A DNA stretch of 64,000 bases from Methylobacteriaceae bacterium. GTDB lineage: Bacteria > Pseudomonadota > Alphaproteobacteria > Rhizobiales > Beijerinckiaceae. The stretch covers positions 186,001 through 250,000 of the forward strand of contig JACKJC010000004.1 in NCBI GenBank assembly GCA_020638195.1, in the 5' to 3' direction. The position numbers and the translations under genes are program-made. Positions 9,146-17,412 of the stretch are shown here, piece by piece (position 1 is the stretch's first letter; each line of letters starts with the position of its first letter). The notes under the pieces were generated by a model, which saw only the letters and a program-made list of their open reading frames with translations, was not told the origin of the DNA and did no database searches.

Positions 9146-9858
9146 TCGAACTCGTCGATCTCACCGTCACATTCGGCGGCGTCACCGCGCTCGACAATGT
9201 CAGCGCGGTCTTCACAAAGCCCGTCAACGGCATCATCGGCCCAAATGGCGCTGGCAAGACGACCACGATGAACGTGATCTCCGGCTTTCTCAAGTGCAGC
9301 GGCCATATCCGATACAACGACGAGGAAATTGGCCGTCTGCCCGCCTACAAGCGCACGCGTTGGGGACTGCGACGCTCGTTCCAGCGCGAGCAGATCGCCG
9401 ATGACCTGTCGATCCTCGACAATCTGAAAGTCATTCTCGATGTCACGCCAGGCGGCCGCGCCCAAAAGGCCGCGGACGCCGAGCAGGCGCTCGAGGCGAC
9501 GGGTCTTGCGCCGCGCGCCCACACGATGGCGGGCGAACTGAATACGTTCGAACGGCGGCTCGTCGATGTCGCCCGCTGTCTCGTCGGCAAGCCGAAGATC
9601 GTCATGTTCGACGAGCCCGGCGGCGGCCTGTCGCGCGAAGAAGCGGCGCGGCTGGGAGACCTCATCCTGAAAGTTCCGGAAATTACCGGCGCGACGACGC
9701 TGGTCATCGATCACGACGTCGACCTGATATCGCGCATCTGCGCGGAGACACTGGTGCTCGATTTCGGCAAGCGGATCGCCTTCGGCGAGACCGCCGCCGT
9801 TCTCGGCGATCCCAAGGTGAAAGCCGCCTATCTCGGCGTCGAGGAGGTCGACTCGTGA
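9142..9858 (+). CDS. ABC transporter ATP-binding protein (LivG-like) with atypical signature motif
   Basis: Protein of 238 residues, cytoplasmic ATPase of the importer. Walker A is GPNGAGKTTT (about residue 33) and Walker B is IVMFDEPGGGL; the H-loop histidine is in VIDHDVDLI. The usual LSxGQ-type signature before Walker B is replaced by ELNTFERRLVDVARC, which keeps the helix but not the glycines. LivG proteins often deviate here (for example LPYGxQ), but a change of this size is notable. It ends in a GTGA overlap with the second ATPase. Likely the non-canonical partner in a two-ATPase heterodimer. Confidence 0.87.
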   Translation: MIELVDLTVTFGGVTALDNVSAVFTKPVNGIIGPNGAGKTTTMNVISGFLKCSGHIRYNDEEIGRLPAYKRTRWGLRRSFQREQIADDLSILDNLKVILDVTPGGRAQKAADAEQALEATGLAPRAHTMAGELNTFERRLVDVARCLVGKPKIVMFDEPGGGLSREEAARLGDLILKVPEITGATTLVIDHDVDLISRICAETLVLDFGKRIAFGETAAVLGDPKVKAAYLGVEEVDS

Positions 9859-10556
9859 CCCTGTCGATCGAAAATCTCACGGTGCTGGAACGTGGGCGCG
9901 CGGTTGTCTCGGACGCGACGCTGTCGGTGGCGCCCGGAAAGGTGACCGCTGTCCTCGGCGCGAACGGCGCCGGAAAGTCCGAACTGGTCCTCGCTGTCGC
10001 GGGCATGAAGCCGGTGACGAGCGGCAGCGTCCGCCTGGACGGTCGGGAGTTGACCGGCCTTCCGCCCGACGTCATTCGCGGTTCCGGCGTCGCCGCGGTT
10101 CCGGAGGGGCACCGCGTCCTGACCCGCCTGTCGGTCGATGACAACCTGCGTGCGGCCGGATCGCTCCTCGCTGCACGCGATGTCGAGGACGCGCTTGCAT
10201 CCACCTATGTGCTCTTTCCAGAGCTGGCGGAGCGAAAAAAGCAGATTGCCGGAACCATGTCGGGCGGACAGCAGCAGATGCTGGCGATCGGACACGCCTT
10301 GATGTGCCGCCCCCGCTACCTGCTCATCGACGAAATGTCACTGGGTCTCGCGCCGCTGATCGTGAAGCGCCTGGTTCTCGCAATCCGGGAGCTCGTCGCC
10401 AGGGGCGTCGGCGTCATACTCGTGGAGCAGTTCATCGAAGTCGCCCTGTCGCTCGCGGATGACGCTGTTGTCATGCGCGGCGGCGAGGTGCGGTATTCTG
10501 GCCCGGCCGAGACCTTGAAGAACGATCACGCAGTTCTCGACCGGGCATATTTCTGA
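9855..10556 (+). CDS. ABC transporter ATP-binding protein (LivF-like)
   Basis: Protein of 233 residues beginning with GTG, overlapping the upstream ATPase by 4 bases. Walker A is GANGAGKS (about 35-42), the signature is MSGGQQQML, and Walker B is LLIDEMSLGLAP, all intact, so at least one canonical ATP site is available to the importer. It is the last gene of the rightward operon. The stop is only 4 bp from the stop of the convergent nitroreductase gene, leaving no room for a terminator between them. Confidence 0.88.
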   Translation: MTLSIENLTVLERGRAVVSDATLSVAPGKVTAVLGANGAGKSELVLAVAGMKPVTSGSVRLDGRELTGLPPDVIRGSGVAAVPEGHRVLTRLSVDDNLRAAGSLLAARDVEDALASTYVLFPELAERKKQIAGTMSGGQQQMLAIGHALMCRPRYLLIDEMSLGLAPLIVKRLVLAIRELVARGVGVILVEQFIEVALSLADDAVVMRGGEVRYSGPAETLKNDHAVLDRAYF

Positions 10557-10560
10557 AACG

Positions 10561-11196
10561 TCACTCGACGTAGGTCAGGAATTTCTCGCGAGGGCGGCGG
10601 ACCTTCTTGAGATTGACCAGCCAGTCGTTCGCCGCTTCGCGATAGCCGAGCGGCATGATGGCGACGCTGCGCAATCCGCGAGCGCGCAGATCAAGAATTT
10701 CGTCGAGTTTCCCAGGGTTGAAGCCTTCCATCGGCGTGGAATCGACTTCCTCTTCGGCGGCCGCCACCAGAGCCACGCCCAGGCCGATGAAGGCCTGCCG
10801 GGCAGCGTGATGAAAATTCACGTCTGGCCCACGCGCCGGATAGGTCGAGAGAAGCATCTTGCGATAGGCTTCCCATCCCTCGGAGGTGAAACCGCGCTCC
10901 GCGTTGGTGAGATCGAACATCATGTCGATGCGCTCGGGGGAATAATCGTCCCAGGCAGCGAAAACCAAAAGATGTGAGCCTTCGACAATCTGCTTCTGGC
11001 CGTTGGCGGCTTCCGATATTTTTTCGCGCACCGCCTTGTTCGTCACGACGATGACTTCGTAAGGCTGCAGGCCGCTCGAAGTCGGCGCGAGGCGAACGGC
11101 TTCAAGAATGCGATCGACTTTCTCCTGAGGGACGGATCGCGCTGGATCCATCTTCTTCGTCGCGTAGCGCCATTCGAGCTTTTTGATCAGGTTCAT
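10561..11196 (-). CDS. Nitroreductase family protein (FMN-dependent)
   Basis: Protein of 211 residues of the NfsB-like nitroreductase fold. The N-terminal WRYATKKMDP and the SSGLQPYEVIVV segment are the FMN-binding parts; ARQAFIGLGVALVAAAEEEVDSTPMEGF and the C-terminal RSVAIMPLGY are characteristic of the family. Such enzymes reduce nitro compounds, quinones or other activated double bonds with NAD(P)H. The ATG has AGGA 8 nt upstream. It is the last gene of a leftward operon that includes an importer, a molybdenum hydroxylase and an FAH-family protein, so a catabolic redox step is likely; substrate unknown. Confidence 0.88.
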   Translation of the reverse strand: MNLIKKLEWRYATKKMDPARSVPQEKVDRILEAVRLAPTSSGLQPYEVIVVTNKAVREKISEAANGQKQIVEGSHLLVFAAWDDYSPERIDMMFDLTNAERGFTSEGWEAYRKMLLSTYPARGPDVNFHHAARQAFIGLGVALVAAAEEEVDSTPMEGFNPGKLDEILDLRARGLRSVAIMPLGYREAANDWLVNLKKVRRPREKFLTYVE

Positions 11197-11228
11197 TCAA
11201 TTTATCCTTGGTGCGGCCTGCACGACTC

Positions 11229-11259
11229 GCGCGGCGCGTCCACGCAGGACGCGCCGCGC
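11229..11259 (-). terminator. Strong GC hairpin between the NTF2-like and nitroreductase genes
   Basis: GCGCGGCGCGTC (11229-11240) and GACGCGCCGCGC (11248-11259) form a perfect 12-bp stem with a 7-nt loop, within the 86-bp gap between two same-strand genes. No T run follows on the minus strand, so it may attenuate or process the message rather than end it. Confidence 0.5.
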
Positions 11260-11282
11260 CGCCTTCAAGACACCATTTGTCG

Positions 11283-11786
11283 TCAGAAAACCACCGGCGT
11301 GCAGCCGGGCGGAATATCGTCGACATCCCGGACGCCGCCCTTTTCGCGGAATATCTCGTAGGCGATTTCCTTGACGATCTTGCCGTCCTTCATTTCGAAG
11401 CAGTGCGCCAGTCGCACCGACACTTCATCGCCCTTCTTGAAGCCGAGATTCGGCATTTCGTCGCCGACCACGACGGCGTGTCCGACCTGGTCGTCGAACA
11501 CGTATTCCTCGGTCGCGAAGCGCCGGAGCGTTGTGAACGACTTGATCGACACGGTCCGGAAAATCCCGCGGTAGGCGGCCAGGATTTCCTTGGGGTCCTT
11601 CATCACGATCCCGCGTGCAGGCCCCTCCCAGGAGACATTGTCGGCATAGAGCGCGATCGCCGCCTCGACCGAGTCAGGGTTCTCGTTGTGGAAATGCGCC
11701 TCGACCGCCTTGAGGTTGCGCGCGATGATCTCCTCACGCGTGAGCTGGCTGTCGGGGATCGATGTATCAACTGTCATTGCCGTCAT
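11283..11786 (-). CDS. NTF2-like/SnoaL-like family protein
   Basis: Protein of 167 residues from the ATG at 11786, which follows GGGAGGA by 4 nt. The segments AVEAHFHNENPDSVEAAIALYADNVSW, split by the early helix, and FEMKDGKIVKEIAYEIF are typical of the cone-shaped NTF2-like fold used by ketosteroid isomerases, SnoaL cyclases and small hydratases. No specific catalytic pair can be assigned. Its position in a leftward catabolic operon, between an SDR and a nitroreductase, suggests an isomerase, dehydratase or binding role on an intermediate. Confidence 0.75.
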   Translation of the reverse strand: MTAMTVDTSIPDSQLTREEIIARNLKAVEAHFHNENPDSVEAAIALYADNVSWEGPARGIVMKDPKEILAAYRGIFRTVSIKSFTTLRRFATEEYVFDDQVGHAVVVGDEMPNLGFKKGDEVSVRLAHCFEMKDGKIVKEIAYEIFREKGGVRDVDDIPPGCTPVVF

Positions 11787-11856
11787 GTTGTCCTCCCACC
11801 TGTACAATGCGAAACCAGAACCCTTCGCCTCCCGGCCGAAAGGTCTCGAACTTCGG

Positions 11857-12636
11857 TCAGAGCAAACCTTCGTATGATCCGCCGTCGAGCTGCAGATTTT
11901 GTCCCGAGATGAAGCCCGCCTGCGCCGAACACAGAAAGGCGCAGGCGTCGGCGAATTCGCCGGGAAGGCCGAAGCGCTTGGCCGAAATGCTGTCCGCGAT
12001 CTGCCGGCGCGCTTCCTCGTAGGTGATGCCCTGCTCCTTCATCATCCGCTCGGCCATGAATTTCTGGCGGCCGGTGTCGATGCGCTCGGGCAGCATGTTA
12101 TTGATCGTGACATTGTCCGGCGCGACCTCGTGCGAGATCGACTTGCACAGCGCGGTCAATCCAGTGCGTGCGGCTGTAGATAGCCCCATTGTCGGGCGCG
12201 GAGATTTCACCATCGCCGATGTGATGTTGACGATCCGGCCAAATTTTCTCTCCCGCATTCCCGGCAACAACGCCTGGATCATGAAGATCGGCGCCAGCAT
12301 GTTGTTGTCGAGCGCGTTCAGCCAGGCCGCGCGGTCCCAGTCCTTGAACTGCCCAGGAGGCGGACCCGCATTGTTGTTGACGAGAATGTCCGCATCGGGA
12401 CAAGCGGCGACGAGACGCGCGCGTCCCTCTTCCGAGGTCAGGTCCGCAGCTATCGTCTTCGGGCGCTGCCCGGCCGCCTTTTCGATGCGCTCGGCGCATT
12501 CGTCCAGGCCCGCCTGGTTGCGCGCGTTGATAACCACCAGCGCGCCCTCGCGCGCCAGCGCGGTGGCGCAGGCCTCCCCAAGCCCACGCGACGAGGCGCA
12601 GACGATCGCTTTCCGATTCTTGATTCCCAGATCCAT
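11857..12636 (-). CDS. SDR family oxidoreductase lacking the canonical YxxxK motif
   Basis: Protein of 259 residues with the Rossmann NAD(P)-binding start RKAIVCASSRGLGEA and the NNAGPPP strand-4 motif. The C-terminal EFADACAFLCSAQ and FISGQNLQLDGG are normal SDR endings. Where the catalytic tyrosine and lysine (YxxxK) should be, the sequence reads GLSTAARTGL, giving S-T-A-A-R. Such a variant subfamily of SDRs exists; whether it is active is not clear from the sequence. Start at 12636 is supported by GAGG upstream. It follows the FAH-family gene by 11 bp in the same operon. Confidence 0.85.
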   Translation of the reverse strand: MDLGIKNRKAIVCASSRGLGEACATALAREGALVVINARNQAGLDECAERIEKAAGQRPKTIAADLTSEEGRARLVAACPDADILVNNNAGPPPGQFKDWDRAAWLNALDNNMLAPIFMIQALLPGMRERKFGRIVNITSAMVKSPRPTMGLSTAARTGLTALCKSISHEVAPDNVTINNMLPERIDTGRQKFMAERMMKEQGITYEEARRQIADSISAKRFGLPGEFADACAFLCSAQAGFISGQNLQLDGGSYEGLL

Positions 12637-12647
12637 CTTCTGTCGCC

Positions 12648-13526
12648 TCAGGGTTTGCTTTTTTTGCGTGTAATGTGCGGCGCGAGCCGTTCGTCGTTGC
12701 CCAGCGAGATTTTTCGAACGCCGGGATTGTCCTGCGGCTGGCTGCCGATTTTTGCGCGCGGCGCCGGCGCTGGGACGACTGTGTTCCTCAGGCGACCGAC
12801 GCCCGACACTTCGACTTCGACGACATCGCCCGCTTTCATCGGACGGGAATTGGCCGGCGTGCCCGTGAGGATGGCGTCGCCCGGCTCGAGCGTGATGTGG
12901 CGCGCGAGATCGGCGACGAGTTCGCTCAGTCCAAAAATCTGCTCGGCAATGGCGCCCTCCTGCACGAGCTCGCCGTTGAGCCATGTTCTCAGCACCGACT
13001 GCCTGACATCGACGCCCCAAACAATGCCGGGGCCCAGCGGGCAAAGTCCGTCCGCGCCCTTGACCCGCAGCATCGAATTCATGTCGGCGTCGCGCAGATC
13101 GTGGATGGTGACGTCGTTGGCGACGGTGAAGCCGGCGATATTGTCCCAGACTTCGTCGGGCGTGACATTGCGCATCGGGCGGCCGACGATCGCGGCGAGC
13201 TCGCCCTCGTAATTGAAGAACTTGTAGCCTTCCGGCAGGCAGAGTTCCGCGCCATGACCGTTCAGCGCCGACAGGGGCTTCTGAAAATAAGTCGGCGCCG
13301 GCGGCCGGTCTTCGACGCCATTGATCTCGAAAATGCGGCTCATGTAGTTCGTGTGGACACAGAGGACCTTGGTCGGCGCGCAGGGCGGCAGATGCACGAC
13401 CTCGTCCGCCGACACGCGCCGGCCATCGTCTAGCCTGAGGCCGTCACCATCGGGCGTCGCCCATTGCCGCGCACCGCCGTGCAACACCAGGCGCCGCTCG
13501 CGACGCTCTCCGGCAAGGACGCTCAT
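12648..13526 (-). CDS. Fumarylacetoacetate hydrolase (FAH) family protein
   Basis: Protein of 292 residues. The C-terminal catalytic domain shows CVHTNYMSRI, the metal-binding FFNYEGELAAIVG (two glutamates) and NDVTIHDLRDADMN, then GDAILTGTPANSR near the end. The family hydrolyses carbon-carbon bonds in diketo acids or isomerises/decarboxylates ring-cleavage products with a divalent metal. The start at 13526 follows GGAGG and overlaps the upstream hydroxylase stop as ATGA, so the two are translationally coupled. Within an operon for uptake and oxidation, it probably acts on a late ring-cleavage intermediate; the substrate is unknown. Confidence 0.88.
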   Translation of the reverse strand: MSVLAGERRERRLVLHGGARQWATPDGDGLRLDDGRRVSADEVVHLPPCAPTKVLCVHTNYMSRIFEINGVEDRPPAPTYFQKPLSALNGHGAELCLPEGYKFFNYEGELAAIVGRPMRNVTPDEVWDNIAGFTVANDVTIHDLRDADMNSMLRVKGADGLCPLGPGIVWGVDVRQSVLRTWLNGELVQEGAIAEQIFGLSELVADLARHITLEPGDAILTGTPANSRPMKAGDVVEVEVSGVGRLRNTVVPAPAPRAKIGSQPQDNPGVRKISLGNDERLAPHITRKKSKP

Positions 13527-15865
13527 GAGGACCTCCGGGCGTTTGCCGCCTGCAAGGCCGACCAGATGTGCGACCCGGTCGCCGGCATTTCCAGCGTCTC
13601 GACGCCGGCCGGTTGCAGCGCGTGGATCAGCGCGTTCATGACTGCCGGCAACGCGCCGACGCATCCGGCCTCGCCCGCGCCCTTGGCGCCGAGTGGGTTC
13701 AGACTAGTCGGCTGCGGATTGCTCTTCACGACGATGTCGCACATCGATTCCGCGCGCGGCATCGCATAGTCCATGAAGCTCGCGGTGAGGAGCTGACCGG
13801 AATCCGGGGCATAGAACACCTGCTCCATCAGAATTTGGCCGACGCCCTGAACGATGCCGCCGTGAATCTGCCCTTTCAGCGTCAGCGGATTGATGACCGT
13901 CCCGACGTCGTCGACGATGACGTAGCTGACGAGTTTCGGCTCGCCGGTCTCGGGATCGATCTCCACCTCGCAGATGTGGCAGCCGTTCGGATAGGTGTCC
14001 TTGGCCGGGGCATAGACGTAGGATTCGTTGAGGCCGCCGTCGAAACCCGGCGGCAGACGCATCGGCACGAAGGCGGCCTGCGCGACCTGTTTCAACGTGA
14101 CAGACTTGTCTGTTCCACGCACGGTCAGGGCGCCGCTCGAAAATTCGATATCGTCGGCGCTCGCTTCCAGCAGATGCGCGGCGATGCGCTTCGCCTTCTC
14201 GACGATCTTCTCGGCGGCAAAAACGATCGCTGAGCCGCCGACGACCGTCGATCTCGACCCGTTGGTGCCCATGCCGAAGGCGACGCGATCCGTGTCGCCG
14301 TCGGTGAAGACGACCTCATTCGGATCGACGCCAAGTTTCTCGTGCAGGATCTGCTTGTAGGTCGTCTCGTGACCCTGGCCCTGGTTCTTGGTTCCCATCA
14401 GCAGCTGCACGGTGCCGCTCGTATCGAAACGGATTTCCGCATATTCGGACTGGGTAGGCGCTGCGGATTGTTCGATTGCATTGACGACGCCGATGCCGCG
14501 CAGCTTGCCACGCGCGGCCGATTGCGCACGCCGCGCCTCGAACCCGTCGAAATCGGCCGCCTTCAGCGCCATTTCCAGATTGGACGGAAAGTCTCCGGAA
14601 TCGTAGTAGCAGCCGAGCGGGTTCTGATACGGGATCTGCGCCGGCGTGATCATGTTCCGCCGCCTCAATTCGACGCGATCGACGTTCAGCTCGCGCGCGG
14701 CGTCGTCGATGAGCCGTTCGATCAGATAGATCGCCTCGGGGCGGCCCGCGCCGCGATAGGGCGCGGTCGGGCTCGTATTGGTGAGGACATGGGTGATGTA
14801 TGTATAGGCGGCAGGGATGTGATAGACGCCCGCGACCGTCCCGATCATCAGTCCGGGCACCAGAAGATTGCGGTCCGAACCGACATAGGCGCCGGTGTTG
14901 GCGATGAGGTTCAGGCGCAGACCGATGAACTTGTTGTCGGCGTCGAGCGCCAGTTCGATATCGCTGACGCTGTCGCGCGCATGTTCGTCGGCGAGCACGG
15001 CTTCCGAACGTTCGCAGGTCCATTTGACGGGGCGGCCCAGCTTCTTCGAGGCCCACAGGACGAGGCGGTGCTCGACATATTGCCAGCCCTTGGTGCCGAA
15101 GCCGCCGCCGACATCGCCGGCCACGATCCTGATCTTGCTCTCGGGCACGCGAAACACGGAATTGGCCAACATCTGGCGGACGCGATGCGGATACTGGCAG
15201 TCCGCATAGAGCGTGTAATGGTCCTCGGTCGCGTCATAGACGCCGAGCGCGCCGCGTGGCTCCATATATTGCGCGTGGACGCGTGAAATGACGTAGCGCC
15301 GGCAAATGATACGAGCGGCCGAGGCAAAGGCTGCATCGGTTTTCGCCTTGTTTCCGCGCTCCACGAAATTGGAGATATTGTCGGGGCACTCGTCCCAGAC
15401 CGGCGCGGCGCCAGGTTGCGCGGACTCGTACGTTGCGGTCGCCGAAGGCAGCATCTCGTATTCGACAGCGATCAGTTCGGCGGCATCCTTCGCCTCGGCG
15501 AGGCTTTCGGCCACGATGAAGGCGACGGGGTCGCCGACATAGCGCACGCGATCGATCACGATGGCCGGCCGCTGCGGCGCGAACATTGGCGAACCGTCCG
15601 GACGCTTGCGCGGCATCACCGCTTTCGGCATGCCGAGCCCGTCCGCCTGATAATCGGCGCCGGTGTAGACACCGAGCACGCCGGGCGCGGCGCGCGCAGC
15701 GCTCGGATCGATGCTCAGGATGCGCGCATGGGCGTGCGGGGAACGGAGGACATAGGCATAGGCCTGACCCGCCACGTTGCGGTCGTCCTGGAATTTTCCG
15801 CCGCCGCGCAAGAGTCGCGAATCCTCGAACCGGGGAATCGCCTGTCCAATTCCGAACTTCTCCAT
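13523..15865 (-). CDS. Xanthine dehydrogenase/CO dehydrogenase family molybdopterin-binding subunit (large subunit)
   Basis: Protein of 780 residues matching the large, molybdenum cofactor-binding subunit of the xanthine oxidase family. It opens with FEDSRLLRGGGKFQDD and RSPHAHARIL, has the cofactor segments GGGFGTKG and GTKNQGQGHETTY, and ends with the LNPLGAKGAGEAG segment carrying the catalytic glutamate. Around residue 370 the motif PYRGAGR resembles the form II (AYRGAGR) type, not the AYxCSFR of true CO dehydrogenase. These enzymes hydroxylate aldehydes, purines or N-heterocycles with water. No iron-sulphur or FAD subunit gene is adjacent in the window, which is unusual. Coupled to the downstream FAH-family gene. 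Confidence 0.9.
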   Translation of the reverse strand: MEKFGIGQAIPRFEDSRLLRGGGKFQDDRNVAGQAYAYVLRSPHAHARILSIDPSAARAAPGVLGVYTGADYQADGLGMPKAVMPRKRPDGSPMFAPQRPAIVIDRVRYVGDPVAFIVAESLAEAKDAAELIAVEYEMLPSATATYESAQPGAAPVWDECPDNISNFVERGNKAKTDAAFASAARIICRRYVISRVHAQYMEPRGALGVYDATEDHYTLYADCQYPHRVRQMLANSVFRVPESKIRIVAGDVGGGFGTKGWQYVEHRLVLWASKKLGRPVKWTCERSEAVLADEHARDSVSDIELALDADNKFIGLRLNLIANTGAYVGSDRNLLVPGLMIGTVAGVYHIPAAYTYITHVLTNTSPTAPYRGAGRPEAIYLIERLIDDAARELNVDRVELRRRNMITPAQIPYQNPLGCYYDSGDFPSNLEMALKAADFDGFEARRAQSAARGKLRGIGVVNAIEQSAAPTQSEYAEIRFDTSGTVQLLMGTKNQGQGHETTYKQILHEKLGVDPNEVVFTDGDTDRVAFGMGTNGSRSTVVGGSAIVFAAEKIVEKAKRIAAHLLEASADDIEFSSGALTVRGTDKSVTLKQVAQAAFVPMRLPPGFDGGLNESYVYAPAKDTYPNGCHICEVEIDPETGEPKLVSYVIVDDVGTVINPLTLKGQIHGGIVQGVGQILMEQVFYAPDSGQLLTASFMDYAMPRAESMCDIVVKSNPQPTSLNPLGAKGAGEAGCVGALPAVMNALIHALQPAGVETLEMPATGSHIWSALQAANARRSS

Positions 15866-15884
15866 AACCGACCTCTGTCCTGCG

Positions 15885-15900
15885 CCGCTCCCGGGAGCGG
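15885..15900. terminator. 16-bp perfect palindrome next to a T run
   Basis: CCGCTCCCGGGAGCGG is a perfect palindrome in the 60-bp gap between the LivF-like and hydroxylase genes. A T-rich stretch (15902-15908) follows it on the plus strand, so it looks like an intrinsic terminator for rightward, antisense transcription; in the leftward operon direction it would be an intercistronic hairpin. Confidence 0.45.
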
Positions 15901-15925
15901 GTCTTTTTGTCCGCCTCGCGCCGCC

Positions 15926-16657
15926 TTAAGGCTCCCGACCACCGCCGAGATAGGCCTTCGCCAGGCGTTCATCCGTTCCGAAATTACGCCATTCCTCGCC
16001 CGCCACTTCGTGCACGATGCGGCCGAGCGACATGACATAGGCGCGCTCGGTCAACGATGCGGCAATACCGACATTCTGTTCCACCAGCAGGATCGCCATG
16101 CCACGGTCCCGCAACGCCCCCAAGACTTCGAGAATGTCCTTTACGACCTTGGGCGCGAGCCCGGTCGAGGGTTCATCGAGGATCAGAAGGTCGGGCTGCA
16201 GCAGAAGGCAGCGTGCGACGGCGACCATCTGTTGCTGGCCGCCGCTGAGGAGCTCTACGCGCGTGGCGCCGCGTTCGCGCACGATCGGAAAGAGATCGCA
16301 CACGTCGTTCCACTCGAATTTCGTCCGCCCCGGCCGCAGTTTTCGACCAGCCGTTTCGGCAAGCCGGAGATTTTCCTCGATCGTGAATTCCCCGAACAGG
16401 CGCCTGTTCTCGAGCAGCGAGGCGATGCCGTGGGCCGGCCGCGCGTGGGCGGGCAGATGTGTCATGTCGGCGCCGTGCATGGCGATCGCGCCGCGCATGG
16501 CGCGGTTGAGGCCGGCAATGGCGCGCACGAGCGAGGTCTTGCCGGCGCCGTTCGCGCCGATAATGGCGACCGCTTCGCTTTCTTTTACATGCAGCGAAAC
16601 GTCGTGAAGTACGGCGAGCGCGTCGTACCCGGAGACGAGGGAGGCGATCTGCAGCAT
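15926..16657 (-). CDS. ABC transporter ATP-binding protein (LivF-like)
   Basis: Protein of 243 residues. Walker A GANGAGKTS (about 35-43), signature LLSGGQQQMV and Walker B LLILDEPSTGLAP are intact, so this is a functional ATPase of a second branched-chain-type importer. GGGAG lies about 7 nt before the ATG. It lies 3 bp after the damaged LivG-like gene. If that partner is truly dead, this ATPase may work as a homodimer or share a LivG from the other cluster. Confidence 0.9.
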   Translation of the reverse strand: MLQIASLVSGYDALAVLHDVSLHVKESEAVAIIGANGAGKTSLVRAIAGLNRAMRGAIAMHGADMTHLPAHARPAHGIASLLENRRLFGEFTIEENLRLAETAGRKLRPGRTKFEWNDVCDLFPIVRERGATRVELLSGGQQQMVAVARCLLLQPDLLILDEPSTGLAPKVVKDILEVLGALRDRGMAILLVEQNVGIAASLTERAYVMSLGRIVHEVAGEEWRNFGTDERLAKAYLGGGREP

Positions 16658-16660
16658 CGA

Positions 16661-17412
16661 TCAGCTCCCGAAATAAGCTTCGCGCACTTCGGGATTGGCC
16701 TGGATTTCCTCCATGCTCCCGCTTGCGATGATGCGACCGAAATACAGAACATGCACCCGCCGCGCGACGCTCATCAGGTCCATGTCGTGCGAAACCAGGA
16801 GGATCGTCAGGCCGGCGTCGTTGAGCGCGCGGATCGACCGGTCGAGTTCGTCGATTTCATCGGGATTGAGGCCCGAGGACGGCTCGTCGAGTAGCAGGAG
16901 ATTGGGCTTGCCGACAACGGCCCGCGCAATCTCCAGAATGCGTCGCTGCCCCGCCGAGAGATTGTGCGCAAGCTGATGGGCGACGGACGACAGCGAGAAT
17001 TTCTCGCAATACATCTCCGCCTGCTCGCGCATGGCTTTCGCCTCTTTTCGCGCGCGAGGAAGGGAAAGCAGCCCCTCGACCATACCGCTCGAGGTGATCT
17101 TGTTGCAGCCGACCATCACATTTTCGAGCACGGTCATCTTCTCGAAAACCATGGGCGTCTGGAAGGTGCGCACCATGCCCGCGTAGGAGCGTTGCTGGAT
17201 CGTCTGGTTCCGCATTTCGACGCCGTCGTAGACGATCCGTCCCGAGCGATGGCGCACGTATCCGCTGATGATGTTGAACAGCGTCGTCTTGCCCGATCCA
17301 TTAGAGACTGATCAGGCCGAGCGATCTCGCCTTTGGGCACGTCTAACGCGACTTCCGCAGTACGGTGAACCCGCGGCGGCTGCCCCGCGACATTCTCAGT
17401 GACGGCGCTCAT
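16661..17412 (-). pseudogene. LivG-like ABC ATPase gene broken by a frameshift at Walker A
   Basis: The expected start is the ATG at 17412, overlapping the LivM-like stop as ATGA. From there the frame reads through LDVPKGEIA and then leaves the family sequence at about 17319. The conserved part resumes in another frame with NGSGKTTLFNIISGY (from 17302) and runs intact to the stop at 16661, including LSAGQRRILEIARAV and LLLLDEPSSGLNP. Between the two frames lie 17 nt where 15 would be expected, and the alternative frame has a TGA there. The first 20 or so codons also match LivG poorly. Without a start for the downstream part before residue R54 or so, no Walker A-containing ATPase can be made. 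Sequencing or assembly error is possible. Confidence 0.8.
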
